From: Juglans regia
Lineage: Eukaryota > Streptophyta > Magnoliopsida > Fagales > Juglandaceae
Assembly: GCF_001411555.2 (NCBI RefSeq)
Contig: NC_049908.1
Location: 26,884,724-26,948,723, forward strand
Reading direction: 5' to 3'
Length of the DNA: 64,000 nt
In this document: in pieces, positions 45,956-58,896 of the stretch
Position numbering within the stretch: the stretch's first letter is position 1
Layout of the letters: every line of letters starts with the position of its first letter
Made by a program: the position numbers and the translations under genes
The notes under the pieces: model-generated
What the model was told of the DNA's origin: nothing
The model's database searches: none
The model's input: only the letters and a program-made list of their open reading frames with translations

Positions 45956-45958
45956 TAA

Positions 45959-46171
45959 GGTCCCATTTTGAGTCAGAAATTATTTCATCTTATTTCAGTT
46001 TATTATTATAATTTTTTTAAATTTTTACATAAAATATAATAAATAATTCAACTTTTTCAAGTCTCAAAACAATAATAACATTAAAAAATGATATTTTAAC
46101 AATATTTTTTCAACTTTAATCTTTCATCTAAAACCATCGATCTCATCTCATATCTGAATCTAAACCAAACT
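45959..46171 (-). mobile_element. Tourist-like MITE, GAGATGAG family, inverted copy
   Basis: It is bounded by TAA at 45956-45958 and TAA at 46172-46174. The right part carries GATCTCATCTCATATCTGAA and ends ACCAAACT, as in other inverted copies. Confidence 0.65.
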
Positions 46172-46234
46172 TAAGATTTTTTTTTTTATATAAATAACTT
46201 TTATTGGATGGAAACCGAGCTCTATTGGTTTGCT

Positions 46235-46608
46235 TTAGGTCTCATTTGGTTACACAAATGAGATGATAAATCTGTAAATAATAGTAAAATAATTTGTGAA
46301 TAGTAATGAAATAGTTTGAGTTAAGATGTTTTATGAGATTTTAAAAAATGAGAGAGAAAACATGGAATAAAAAAATTATAAAGTTAAAAGATGATTAGAA
46401 TATAATTTTTGTTTTAAGATTTGAAAAAATTGAATTATTTTTTGTATTTTATTTGAAAGTTTGGAAAAATTATAATGATTAGATGAAAAAGTTGATAATT
46501 TAAAATTAAAAAATGTTTGAATGGTGTTTGGATGTTGAAATGAAATAAGATGAGATGAGATATGATGAAATTGTTTCAAAATGTTTGTGAAACTAAACCA
46601 AACATTAG
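46235..46608 (+). mobile_element. Tourist-like MITE(s), possibly two fused copies
   Basis: It begins GGTCTCATTTGGTTACACAA and ends ACTAAACCAAACATTAGG. A second internal start-like GTGTTTGGATGTTGAAATGA at about 46523 suggests nesting of one copy in another. Confidence 0.55.
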
Positions 46609-46962
46609 GCTTAATTATTTAAAACTTAAACACTTAGGACGGCTTCCCCTTTCTGTAATAGCCTATTCCTAGCTGTTTTTCATGCATAATTAATGAAGCC
46701 GGAGTTTAATACAAGGAGAAATTTATTAAACCTATAAATGAACTCCTATACATATGTATTTATATAAGAGTTCATCCAAATCAACATAAATCAGGCTACA
46801 CATTAATCCTACATCCCTGCTAGAAAATATATATGCCACCCTAGCTTCTTGTATGCCATAATAAGATTAATATTATAAATTACACTCACATTTCACTTTT
46901 ATGCATCTTATTTTCATACCACTACATAAAATATAGCCTTTTTACTATTTTTGGATCATCCA

Positions 46963-49161
46963 TGTGGAGCCCCCGACCCCTATGTACAGAAATTCGGGAA
47001 TTGAGACACACAAATGATGACAACACGATCACGCATACCAACGATAGTGTCAAGTGTGTGTACATGCAACAGTGTACAATGATCAACGCAACGGATAATT
47101 TAAGTAAGTCAACTAAGTACCAGAATTTTTAATACAAATTTACACAAGTAAAATGTTTAAAAAGAGTTATGCAGTTATCCCAAAATAAAATATAATACAA
47201 GGTCCAAATATAAAAACGAGTGATCCCATATCACTTTTCGGGAGGAGCCGAATCCTCAGGCTCACCCTCAGCTTCATCTGCATCAAAATATGTGTGACCA
47301 TAAAACAATATTGCAGGTAAGTATAATCTAAACAATCCTCAAGAATAAAAATGCATTAATGCAACCAACAATTATGCATACATATGACGAAATATGCATT
47401 ATGCCCAAAACATCATTTTTTTCAAAAATGAATATTTTCCAATGCACGCCAAAATCTCATTTGGCCCAAAACAATAATCCACAATTTTTCCAGAAAATTG
47501 TTCACATAAAATCATTTTATCCAACACACGCTATTTTTCCAGAAAATAGCCCAATAATCCATTTTAACCGTATGCACCATGATTTTTCCCAGGGATCATC
47601 TGCACACTTTAGCTCCCATCGTCACACCACAAGTAACGACCGTGCGAGTGACTTCGTAACAAGTGATGCCCAGTTCCACGCCCAGCCCGTTCGTGGCCAA
47701 GCATCCTCTAACCCCCGCCAGCAGAGGAGCCACGAAGTCGGCAAGATAGAGTTACCATCCCATCCGATCTCGTTGTCGCCCAGTGACAACCCAGGGGACG
47801 TCACTCAGTATATTCCGCTCCCGAGTGACCAGAGGAGCTCCACCAAGATAATGCCTCATCTTGGCTTGGGGTCGTGATACACACGCACCCAAAACCATTT
47901 CTCATGTGAAAACCCAATTTTCAAATAAACACATGAACATGTATGCAATCATGCGAAAACCAAGTTTTCATTTACAAACATGATCATGCGTACAAATATG
48001 CAAAGTACATGATACGACATAATATCCAACAACCATCAATTCACAACACCATCCAAACACACAAACAATTTCATCCTCTAATCCATCCGACCCCCTTACT
48101 CCTTGGACTCAGTCTGTCACAACCAACCAGATCACAATGAAAATGAGTTATACAAAAATACATTTAAATCACGAAAATTCTTTGAGAAAATATTTACAGC
48201 ACTATAGTATAATTTTCGAAAGATTACGGAGGAGCAAGAGGTGGCGACACAGCAACAGAACAATGCAAAATGCACTGGGCCGTGGGTCTCAAAACCCACT
48301 TTTGAACAGGGACAAACTAAGACTCGAGATTATTAGGAAAGTACTTAGGGATGTCGGTGAAACTAATGGTGGTGGTGGTTGGCCGTGGGTGGCGGCATAG
48401 AGGGCGGTTGAAGTCCAAAAAGTCCAAAATGAAAATAGAGTTGGATGGACTTCACCGGTGGCGGATCGGAGCTGGAGATGGGTGGTTTAGGGTGATATAG
48501 TGAAGAGATGGTGGCCGGAGGTGGCGTGACAGTGGCGCAATGACACAAGGAATGCCGCTACTTGAGGCCGCGCATGGGGGTTAACGGTGGCGCGGGAGGA
48601 GCTGAAAACACAGGGAGTGGTCGCCGGCCGATGAGGAAAAGGTTGGGAGGGGCGGTAGTGGACACAGACGGCTCACGGCGATGCTTGGGGCTGATGAAGC
48701 AAACGAACATGGGAGATGGGAGGGACTTGTGCGGGCTGGGAGAGAAACAGAGGAGAAATAAGGAGAAAAAGAAAGAGAAGGAAAAGAAAAAGAGGAGAAA
48801 AAGAAAAAGGGAAAAAGAAAAAGTGAGGGAAAGAAATGAAGTCCAGTCCTCACAACTTGAGTTACAAAATTGATCCAACGAAAATGATTTCAAAACAGTA
48901 AATTTAAATAAAATAACTTAAACGCAGTGATTAAGTAAAATAAAATAATAAATTCTAACAATAAACTAATTTAAATTAAAGAGCAATTTAAATGCAAAAC
49001 AATAATTAATATTAAGAAAGTATATCAAAATAAATTTCACAACTTAAAAGTCATAAAAATAAACTAACGAGAAACCCGATAAATTTAAGATAAAAGAACC
49101 AATATTTAAATTAATTAAAATATCCCTTCAATTAAAATATACTAAAATACGGGGTGTCACA
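46963..49161 (-). mobile_element. LTR-like element (solo LTR or LARD), 2.2 kb
   Basis: Read on the minus strand it starts TGTGACACCCCGTATTTTAG (from 49161) and ends GGGGTCGGGGGCTCCACA (46963), with TGTG...CACA termini as in plant LTRs. A pyrimidine-rich leader-like stretch (about 48870-48740 on the minus strand) is followed by GC-rich sequence. The open frame at 47359-47877 has no recognisable domain. I found no matching target duplication or second LTR, so ends and class are tentative. Confidence 0.5.
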
Positions 49162-49319
49162 CTTTATTTAAAAAATAAATAAATAAATAAAAGGTTTATA
49201 GGCAATACAATTTCATGATCATATATAATAGGATAAAAGTGACCGAATGAAAATGTGGTATGTAGGATTTTCCCTTTGCCAATTAATACTACAAATGGAG
49301 ATCACTGGCCTTAATTTAA

Positions 49320-50010
49320 ATCGGATACAATGAATGGTATACTCTCAAGTAGCCACCCTTGGATTGAATAGAGGTAGGCTCTAACTTTCTCTACATTCCA
49401 CCAACTCAAATTTCTATCAATAAGGGATGCCACTCTTTCTTCACTTTTGTTCTCCATAGTCATTCTCATCTCCTTATATAGAGCCTAATGCCTAGGAATC
49501 CATACATCTTCCCATATTTTTACTGAGGATCCATTCCCAATTTGCCATTGACAACCTCGAAATAATAAATGTTTTACTTCCCAAATTCCTCTACATGCAT
49601 ATGATGGATTAGTGCCTATTCTTGATTCAAGAAAACCGACATTTGAAAAGTACCTTGCTTTGTAGATTTGATGCAACAGAGTATCTTCTTGTTGTGAAAT
49701 TCTCTAGCCTTGTTTTGTCAAAAGGGCAGCGTTAGAAGTTCTCAAATCTCGGAAACCCAAACCACCTTTGAACTTTGATTCACACACGTGCTCCCAACTA
49801 ATCTAGTGATTTTTTCTCTCATTTGCTTTCTGACCCCACCAAAAGCGAGCCGTCATATTTTCCAACTCAGTACATAGGCTAATAGGTAACTTGAAACAAC
49901 TCATTGCATAAGTTGAAATAGCTAAAGCTACTGCCTTAATAAGAAATTCTCTACCTCCTTCAGACAAGAGCTTCTCCTTCAGCACTGCAACTTTCTCCAA
50001 ACTTTTTGTT
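49320..50010 (-). pseudogene. LINE (non-LTR retrotransposon) ORF2 tail, decayed
   Basis: The minus-strand sequence follows the usual LINE order: VLKEKLLSEGGREFLIKAVA...YAMSCFKLPISLC...FWWGQKANERK (about 50000-49803), then KGGLGFRDLRTSNAALLTKQ, LHQIYKARYFSN, WQIGNGSSVKIWEDVWIPRH and EERVASLIDRNLSWWNVEKV. Stops and a frame change interrupt it. This is the region after the reverse transcriptase, including the zf-RVT part. The 5' reverse transcriptase is absent. Confidence 0.85.
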
Positions 50011-51180
50011 TAGTCACCGGAAATCAAAGTAGCCACGAAACTACTTTTTCTTATAGTGTGTATCTTTAGTTTTGTCTTAAATGACCATTATATTCTACAT
50101 TTGATGAGGAGAAGAAGAAAAATGTTAGGCAGAACAGGATCACCTTGCTTTTATTTAACTGATCATTTTTGTATATAACTAAATTAAGACATACCCATGA
50201 TATTATAAGATGTATTAAGTTGGGAAAGTAAGCAAATAATAATCTACTATTCTCTGATCTTTCACTCATTTTATGTTACTCATGATGAATATGTCAATCT
50301 CATCATGAATCCAACCTTTCTTACCTCTATTTCCCAATTAAGAAACAAAGAAAAGAAGAAGCCCTTGATGATCATGAACTTCATGCGCGGTATCTATCAT
50401 GTGGCCTCCAAAACCATGAAAGACACCAGTTTTGTATTAATCTAAACTAAATGATCGGTGCACAATGATCAATTAGAGTTAATCATATATAATATCCAAT
50501 ATATTAATGTGTACGAATTCAACCGAAAACTCGACAGGCCGACAAAGTAGCCAACATAAGACATGTGTGTTTCGTGTTGATCTTTTTTTTCTTTTTCTTT
50601 TCAATAATTGCGTTTGTGCACTCACTTACATAAAGCAAGTCTATATATAAATAATCATCATCAGGCCCGTAAGAAGATTTTGAACGTTCAAAATCTTTTG
50701 TCTAAAGCAACTTTGCTTCTCTTCTACACACGTTTTCCGATGCAAGTTGGCCCTCATCATGTGTCGACACACATGCATGACAAGTGACAATTAATTCTTT
50801 TTAATTAGCTAAAAAAGTAGAAAAGAAAAGGACGTGAATCACACAGCTTTCGTATTTTCTATGGTTTTTTTCCCTTCATAATTGATTACACATGATATTA
50901 TTGATGATCACAAAGCCCGGGATTGGATACTATATAAAAACTTACTACAATTGTTAAAACAAACAGAAAAAAAGGGGAAAATAAAGTCAAATGAATGCTC
51001 CAATCCTTTTGAATTTCTTGGTTGATCAAGTATCAAGAAAAGAACCTTCTTAAAAGTAGTTTGGTCAATGGTTAATTTTAAAAATGTTACTTATCATTCA
51101 GCCTTCACCACACACTAATATGTGATTTGTCATTTTTATTATTCTACTTAAACACACGTATTTATACATCAATATGTTAA
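50011..51180. other. Intergenic region with a possible CACTA end
   Basis: TTTTTCTTATAGTG at about 50045-50058 resembles a CACTA right terminus, but no partner was confirmed. No gene is seen. Confidence 0.35.
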
Positions 51181-51183
51181 TTT

Positions 51184-51571
51184 AAGGGCATGTTTGCTTG
51201 CTTAAAGTATCTCAAAATTTTGTGAATAGTTGTGAATGATTTAAGTAAAGATGTTTTATTAGGTTTTGAGAAATGAGAGAAAGAAATTGAATAAAAATAT
51301 ATTTTAAAATAAGTATTGTATTGGAGTGTGTGAAAGTGAATATATAAAGTTAAAAAATTATTTGAATGTAATTTTTTAATATTATATTTGTTTTGAAATT
51401 TGTAAAATTATATTGATTTTTGTGTTTAAGTAATGATTAGCTAATGATTAGATGAAAATGTTGAAATTTTAAAATTAAAAAATATTTTATATTTGAGTGA
51501 TGTTTGAAAATGAAGTTATGATAAATTTTGAGAATTTTAAAAATTCTCATATTTGCCAAACATGACCTTAA
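51184..51571 (+). mobile_element. Tourist-like MITE, long diverged copy
   Basis: It starts AGGGCATGTTTGCTTGCTTA and ends TTGCCAAACATGACCTTA. The ends are inverted (GGGCATGTTTG against GGTCATGTTTGG). Confidence 0.6.
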
Positions 51572-54092
51572 TTTTGATGGTGACGAGCATGCAAGTTAAG
51601 GGTATATCAAATATTATTGTAGATAAGACTTCATGTCTCTAAACTTTTAAAAAAAAAAAATGGATATAATACTCTCATTAGAAAATGGAGAAGGTGAGAG
51701 AGGGGAGGAGGGTAGTTGTCATCTTGGCATCATGGTATTTTATTGGGGGTAATTATATCTATACTATACATGTCATAATACATATTTTAAAGTGAAAGTA
51801 TTTTTATAAAGTATTTTTACTATTTTATAAAATTATTCTTTTATTTTAAAATATGATTGTATAAAATATTTGTATTTATTAGAAATTAAAGACTCGTTTA
51901 GATACAAAAATTATCTCGTATCATATTATATCATATCATCGTTATCATTTTTTTAAATTTTTATATAAATTTCATCTCATTTTATTTGATTGTAATATAC
52001 AAATGATAATTAGGAAAGATTTTTTGTTTTTATTTTTTAAAATGTAAGGGATGAGAGAGCGCGTAAAGCAAGCTTGCACGTACTTTCTAAGGTTCAAAAA
52101 CAAATAATTGATATCATGACGATGTTGATAGAAAAATGATGATGAAAATGATGAGGAGGAAGAGTTTTCCAGGAAAGTACCTCCTTTCCACGAAAGTCCC
52201 TCTCATTAATTATTGGTCCGCACCATAACGAGTGAATGTCTGAATATAATAATATTAATATAATATTATTATTACTACGGAAGTTCCCTCTCATCATTCA
52301 TGCATTGCCTGTCGGCTCTAATCATGTTGGCGTGCCCCCAACGTTTACATTCTCTCTCTCTCTCTCTTCTTTCTCCCATCCTTTAATCTGCGCCCTTCGT
52401 TTTTGGCAAATTGCAGTAACATTATTTCTCATTTACCATTATTATGTGATGGATTAATTTCAAACTTTTACTATTAAGGATATTTTATTATTATAATTTT
52501 TTAAAATTTTTAAATAATAATAATATTAAAAAATATTATTTTAATATTATTTTATTTAATTTTTAACTTTTATTTAAAATTAAGTCATCTTATCTCCCTA
52601 TTTAAATGAGTAGTGCTACTCCTATCGCTCCGACTGAGACTTCTGCTAGTATATTTAGAATTTATTTATTTTTATATTTATATATTTTAATATATTTAAA
52701 TATATTTAAAAAAATAAAAAAATTTATAATATTATTAAAAAATATTTACTTAATTATTAAGTAAAAAAAATAATAAAATAAAAATAAAAAACTCATAACG
52801 GTTGAAACTAACTATAGAAATTAATGATAAGAATTTAAATCACTCTTACAAAGTTTAATCAGAAGGCAAAGGCATCGGACTTTGGGCCCACAAAATTAGT
52901 CTTGTCTGACTTTCAAGAAAAATGTGAATTATTATTAATTGAAAAAAAAAAAGAAAAAAAAGAAAAGAAAAGGAGAAGCCCATTGGGACATCACGTGGGG
53001 TGTGCCCCACCAGTCCCCTGAAAGGGAGAGCATCTCACGAGACCATAATCCTCTCTATCTGGAATACTTTCTTCAAATGAATCATCCATTCCTTACTTTC
53101 TATACACGCCTCTGACCACCCATTTATTAGACCCATATGATCTCTCTCTCTCTCTCTCTCTAATACACAAAAACAACTGAATTAGAGACAGATACACGTG
53201 AGCTAACCTCCTTCAGGCCCACACCTATCCTCTGCTTTTTACTTAATCATAACATCCAACTGATCATAATTTATAAGTATCCCATGATCTTTCTTCCTTT
53301 TTTTTTTTTTTTTTTTTTATATATATATGACACTAAAAACATGCATGAATGAATGTGGCGTGACTAATTAGTCATATCATCATATATTAACCCTAATAAT
53401 CAATTATATAACCATGACAGCTTAAATTAGACATTAATTTTTTGGAAATTTATGTAAAAGGTTTATTATAAGCTTCTTTTATAATTTATTGTAAAAGGGA
53501 GAAATCGTACGTGCAAAATACCTTAATTAATTGCCAAAACAAGTTATCATGCATCCTTATCTCTCGTACGTAGGTTTAATATATCATCATGTATATATTA
53601 TATAAGGATCGATATATATATATATATATATCATATGTACGTGTTTAATTTATTGTTAGAAGTTGCACCTCATGCTCACTATCCATTATATCCATTTTAC
53701 ACGTCAAGGAGGCCGAAATTGAAGAGGTGTCTGAACTTGAAACAAAAGATCGAATAATTAAATCAATATTAATAAAAAAAATTAATAATATATATGTATA
53801 TATAATATGGTACTTATATCTCTTCGTAGATATATATATATATATAATATATAATATTGTTTAACGGTTTACAAGACACATATAAAAAAGAAAAAAAAAA
53901 AGAAAGGAAAGGAAATTGATGATGATCAGTAAGGACTATTTAATTTCTACAACTTAATTACACTAGTTTTTTACTACAAGCAATTCCCTCGAGACCAGAA
54001 AAAAACAGGGGTTATGAGAGGAGATATATATATATATATATATCATCTATATTTTCTCTTCTAATTAATCCTAAGTACACCCTATTAATTAA
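51572..54092. other. 3' flank of HAT22, AT-rich with repeats
   Basis: No gene is recognised in about 2.5 kb. It contains (CT)n tracts at 52351-52367 and 53140-53161, a dispersed poly-T/AT repeat (about 52640-52800), poly-T at 53299-53319 and (TA)n near 53611-53632, 53830-53845 and 54026-54043. Confidence 0.45.
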
Positions 54093-54758
54093 TCAACAAG
54101 CTGCAGAAGGATTGGTCATGAAGGGATTGTAGAAGTGAGACTTAGGAGCCATCGAAAAGGTGCTGATCTTGGAAGCGTTTTCGCCGACGACACCTGATCC
54201 AATCCTTTCGCATGATGGGCACATGGTGAGGGTGGCCGCCGGCATGTGCATGTACAAGGGTTGGGCTAGTTTCAGTGCCTTCAGCTCGTGTAGCTCTTTC
54301 TGTAGCCTCCTGTTTTCATCTGTCAGTGTTTCGCAGCACTTCTTCAGAAACTCACAGTCCACCTCGGTTTGCTTTAGCTTTGTCCTACACATAACAGTAC
54401 TTTTTTTTATTGCTCATGGAACTTGGAAAATATGAATCCCCAAACAACTAAAAAAAAACGTATTGGAACATTAATGAAATCCTCCTATCCAAAAACTGGA
54501 GCCCTTTACTGTAGTTTATGGGCAGTTTTTATGGGGACCCTTTTGAAAGTTCTCCTGGGTTATGGAACCTTTAGTTTTACTTTTTTGTAAGGGTTAAGGA
54601 TGATAGATATACAGACCTGGCCCTCCTGTTCTGGAACCAAACTTCAACCTGTCGTGGCCGTAGATTTAACTGCCTTGCTAAAGCTTGCTTTTGCTTCTGT
54701 TAATTCGATCAAAACATCAACCCTAATACTTAGAACAGATCGAAACAATAACACCGAC

Positions 54759-54798
<40 letters not shown>

Positions 54799-55269
54799 GA
54801 TTACAGGGTTGAGCGTGCTATGTTGCTTGAAGCTTTCTTCCAAAAGAGCAGACTGTTCCTTGGTGAGCCTAAGCTTCTTTCTTGCATTAGGACCATCTTC
54901 ATCTTCATCACTGACTCTTGAAGAGACTCTCTCTACCTCAATTTCTTCGCTGCTAAGGTCTCTCTCCCTCTTGACCCTGCCGCTAGAGAAGGAAGAAACT
55001 GCACTGTGAGGCGAAGTTTGTCGGTACAAGTCAACCGGTTCGTCACAACCTCTGTTCACATCAATCTTTTTGGGGACTTGGTGGCCATAACCCTCACCGG
55101 AAAGACCCAACGTCAAGGACGGCTCAAAATTAGTGGTCGTGAAATTTAGGCACGGTTTCTTTGGCGGCCCTGCCTTTGATGGAGATGGAACCTCTTCATA
55201 TGTTGCTGATGTGAGACCTAACCCTAGAACGAGGCCTGTGTTACAAACAATATGATCATCAAAACCCAT
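54093..55269 (-). CDS. HAT22: Class II HD-Zip transcription factor, HAT22/HAT9-like
   Basis: Three exons (55269-54805, 54696-54617, 54384-54093) give 837 nt and 278 aa. The N-terminus has LVLGLGL (13-19) and an EAR-type repression motif LTLGL (52-56). The homeodomain spans about 129-186, with recognition helix [12 protein letters not shown] and RTKLKQTE, split by intron 1 in STLNP|KQKQ and by intron 2 within R182. The leucine zipper with conserved cysteines follows ([20 protein letters not shown]). CPSCE at 237-241 defines class II, and the [11 protein letters not shown] end matches the HAT22/HAT9 group. Such proteins dimerise on AATNATT-type sites and repress transcription; HAT22-type genes are linked to cytokinin, senescence and shade responses. 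Intron 1 is only 108 nt and almost half is (CT)n. The whole gene looks intact. Confidence 0.94.
54758..54800. repeat. (GA)n microsatellite inside HAT22 intron 1
   Basis: About 21 GA dinucleotides with one interruption run close to the splice donor (donor GT at 54804-54803 on the minus strand, tract beginning about 5 nt inside). Confidence 0.95.
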
Positions 55270-55680
55270 TTGGAGAAGACAATCTCTCTCTGTTATGTGA
55301 AATAGGGGGAGGAGGCCAGAGATAATATGGTTGAAAGTTATGGGAGCAGAAGGGTTATAAGAAGGGGAAAGAGAATGAATGAGACTTTTGTGGGGGCGTT
55401 GGGTGGGTGGGTGGGTGGCTATGATTATTAATCAAAGGTGAGAATGAGTATAGAGACGAATCTCAGCCTGGGAAATCATCAAAGTTCCCCCTATCTCTCT
55501 TACATAGGTTGACCATTTGAACCCCACTAAATACCATGTTATAACCACCCTTATAATATAGAAAATATTACAATTTCTTTTAAAATAAAATATAAAAAAA
55601 AAAGACAACAGAGAAATTTCTCTCTCTCTCTCTCTCTGATCTATCTCAAATACCCTAGAATACTACAGTACTTCAAATGG
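55270..55680 (-). promoter_or_regulatory. HAT22 5' leader and proximal promoter
   Basis: The region upstream of the ATG is pyrimidine-rich on the coding strand, including CTCTCTCT at 55285-55292 and a (CT)n on the plus strand at 55618-55637. I could not pick a convincing TATA box. Confidence 0.35.
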
Positions 55681-56507
55681 AAGTGGGAAACACATCAAGA
55701 GGATGATTCGCCCGCCCTTCGCCACCCATTAGCGTACCAAATTTAACTATTACGACCACTTTCTTTTCCCATGCTTCCTTGAGTATAAAGTTTCACTTTA
55801 CATCTACCAATTATTAGCTCACTTTTGCCTCGTTTTACTTTAGTCCAAGCAGCCTTGGATCTCTCTCTCATCTCTCTCTCTCTCTCTCTCTCTCAAAATT
55901 ACATACAATTTTTTGCACTCATTCACAGATTACTCAAGATATTTCCAAGAAGAAAATTAGGAGGTGTAAAAGCCATGAATGGATATATAAGTTCTTTTTC
56001 TTTTTTTAATAACAGATCGACCACATGAACTGTCTCCCACTCATGATCGATGCCTAATTCAACTATAGCTAGAGATCGAGATGGGTACCATGTCACTTTG
56101 CCTCACCTATATGGCATTCTTTTAATTAATGAGGATCGATGGGTGGGCCGTTTTTTTCTTACCCATCATGAATGCCAAGATTAGAAAGGGATGTGCACTA
56201 TCTCTAGTTGTATTCTTTTCTTTTTCTTATTGTCTTCAGGCTATGTTCTCGACTAGAGTTGTACTGTGATCAGTGGTTTTGATCTCTTCCTATGTGTGAT
56301 GATGTGTAAAAAAGAAAAGAAAGGAAAGGAAAAAGATTTTTTAAAAAAAATGGGAAGTAGGTAGATAACACCAATGGATCGAGTTTCAAAACCTATATAT
56401 ATTAATATCATGCTACCAGATTATGATTCATTAACAAGAATTATTGAGGGAGGGGGGTCTCTTTGCTTAACTAGAAAGTTGATGTGCAGAATTGTGGACC
56501 TACTACT

Positions 56508-56542
<35 letters not shown>

Positions 56543-56795
56543 ATATATAAACAATGAGCACTTTCAATAATATTGCTTTTGTCGGCGATGCTGATGAGAA
56601 GTTAGGTCACCCATAAAACATGAACATGATAAACCTAAAATAACAGAAACTAGCAAAATAATATATATCGATTAACAAGCTGATCATGACCACGGCCTAG
56701 TCTAATGGTATTTTATATAACTTATTATAATTACCCTTAACTGTTAAGCATGGTACGTGAGCTCAATGTTCGATTTTGTCATATATATATATATA
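55681..56795. other. Intergenic region upstream of HAT22
   Basis: No gene is seen. (CT)n microsatellites lie at 55859-55893 and 56510-56538 and (TA)n at 56780-56803. Confidence 0.45.
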
Positions 56796-56802
56796 TATAT
56801 AT

Positions 56803-57115
56803 ATAGAAAAGCTAATTTGGTGGCAGATTTTTTGGCTAAGCAGGAAGCTCAAGGTTTGACGTCAAGTTTTTGTGATGCGTCTTCCATTCGAGGGCGCATT
56901 TGGAGATTAATTCGATTAGATAAACTTGGAATGCCCTATATTAGAAAGTGATTGAGAGGGTTTATTGTTTTTACTTGTGATTTTGGCTCCTGAGTATTAC
57001 AATTTGTTAGGATTCTTTGGTGGCTTTGAGATTGTTATTACAGTATTTCTCCGCCATAAGTGAGATTTTTTGAATAAATTTGAGACGAAGTCTCTCATGG
57101 ATAGGAGAAAAACAA
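56803..57115 (+). pseudogene. LINE 3' end: RNase H tail plus 3' UTR
   Basis: KANLVADFLAKQEAQGLTSS, then SSIRGRIWRLIRLDKLGMPY and IRK with a stop at about 56951, is the standard last segment of plant L1 ORF2 (usually A..VADFLA...LP..LRGLIRLD..GLPY.R). The following about 160 bp are 3' UTR-like. The 5' side starts abruptly at a (TA)n run, so the copy is strongly 5'-truncated. Confidence 0.8.
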
Positions 57116-58295
57116 CTATATATTAGTAATATTATTCATTAATTAAGAAAACTTTACTTCATACAACAATTAATTATATTGTTGAGAACCCTAGCTAGCT
57201 ATTAATTAGAAGGATGAGAAAGTTGTGCTCATAATTATAGCCGTATTTGTAAGATCATATCCATGCATGCATGCGTGCATATAGCTTCCAGCCGTACGTT
57301 TAGTTTTAAAATTGGATCAGTAGTACTGATGGCGCTGCACATGATGAGATCTACTCGAGAGATCAAGAATTAATATATAGTACTGTACGTTATCCTACTA
57401 TACTATATTATATCAATATGCGATCGTACATACAGTATATATATATATATATATATATATAGCATCATGCATGTAACAATGAGCATTTATTTCCTATATT
57501 TTGATCAGTCGGTATATATGCATGATCATCATGCAAATCAAAGGGTGGAGGCCGGGACAACAAATGTCATTGAGATTGAGATTTTTTTTTTTTTTTTTTT
57601 TTCTCTAGCTAGCTTTTTCTTTTTCAAGTCTTAATGTCTAAGCAAGCAAAAAGATCGAACATATTATATTTTATATTAATTAAAAAAAGGGGGTAATATT
57701 ACTGATCATGATCTTTACTTTAGTTGATCATTTCCAATCACACTGATAGATATTTTAACTTTTTTTTTTTTTTTTCTATAAGAATCAGTAATTAATTACA
57801 TGATTAGAGTACTGACTTTTTTTGTCTTTCCAATTAGTGATACCCAATCATGATGTCAACGGTGTAGCATTCCATAAATATGGCTCGTTAAAGGATTTAG
57901 AGAAGATCATAAGAGGGCCCAGCTCTTTGTTGCTTTGCTTAGATAAATATAAAATTCGTGTTATTATAGAGCAAGTGAGACAGCACTCCGGCCATTTTTA
58001 TATAGAAGGATTATCCATAGCTTTTGTCTGCGACTGGCTGCCCGCAGTTTAACATTTCTGGATAATTAACCAAGTATATATATAGCTAGATATAGATGTT
58101 GACTTTGATACATGATGATCACTTAGTAATTGATAATATAATTAAAAAAATAATAATTTATGTATCAATATATATATATATACCAACTTTCACTTCAACT
58201 GATGAATATCGCACATGATATATATTATATATATCAAAAGAATCCTATAAAAAAATATTCAAATCTCATCCTCTAGAGGATGAGATCTCATGCAT

Positions 58296-58335
<40 letters not shown>

Positions 58336-58615
58336 GAGACTCAAGCGAGTGACAGATAAAACCAAGTTACTAGCTAGTGGTTCTCATGGCATCAGTACCC
58401 CCCACCAGCTAGCTAGCCTTATCCCTCTCCCAGCTTGTTTACTCTCTCACATAAAATCTTGTTCGAAACGTACGTGTCATTCGAAGAGGCCGGGTGACAC
58501 ATGGATGGCTAAGAGAGGGGGAGATTGTGTTAAACACTTGGCCCCTACCAATGATTTGGTCTTATGGGCATTCGATTCCGTGATCTGATGATTGTGGAGC
58601 GCATCGGGTGAGAAT

Positions 58616-58659
<44 letters not shown>

Positions 58660-58813
58660 GCAATATTAATTAATTAATTATTTGTGTATTTCTTTTTTCT
58701 TCTTTTTTGTCTCTTCAGCTTTAAGTCGGCCAGCAGATCACGAAGTTTTCTAATTTTATATAATGTGTGTGTTAGTTACAAAAGTACTCATGATGTTTAA
58801 GTGCATGGGTGTC

Positions 58814-58850
<37 letters not shown>

Positions 58851-58893
58851 TGTGTGTGTGAGATCGAGTTTTCTTGGTTCTATACCAACCGTC
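57116..58893. other. Gene-poor region with many (TA)n tracts
   Basis: Long TA microsatellites occur at about 57438-57461, 58300-58332, 58619-58655 and 58822-58847. An open stretch at about 57836-58050 follows an acceptor-like TTTCCAATTAG and lacks family resemblance. No gene is called. Confidence 0.45.
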
Positions 58894-58896
58894 TTA

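Noticed and set aside
47359..47877. 172-codon open frame on the plus strand
   Set aside because: It lies antisense inside an LTR-like element, has no domain and has simple histidine/serine-rich composition.
48562..48873. Open frames giving KEKEKKKRRKRKREKEK-type or FFLF-rich proteins
   Set aside because: They are products of a GA/CT-rich low-complexity tract; both strands are open for this reason.
44408..50058. Possible large CACTA element from CACTACCAAAAAAAA to TTTTTCTTATAGTG
   Set aside because: Flanking trinucleotides differ (TGA against TGT) and the termini agree only over the first bases; the span covers several unrelated repeats.
54160..55009. Plus-strand open frames opposite HAT22
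   Set aside because: They are shadow frames of the HD-Zip exons on the minus strand.
57822..58052. 76-codon frame after an acceptor-like site
   Set aside because: It depends on a non-ATG start, has no upstream exon and no recognisable domain.
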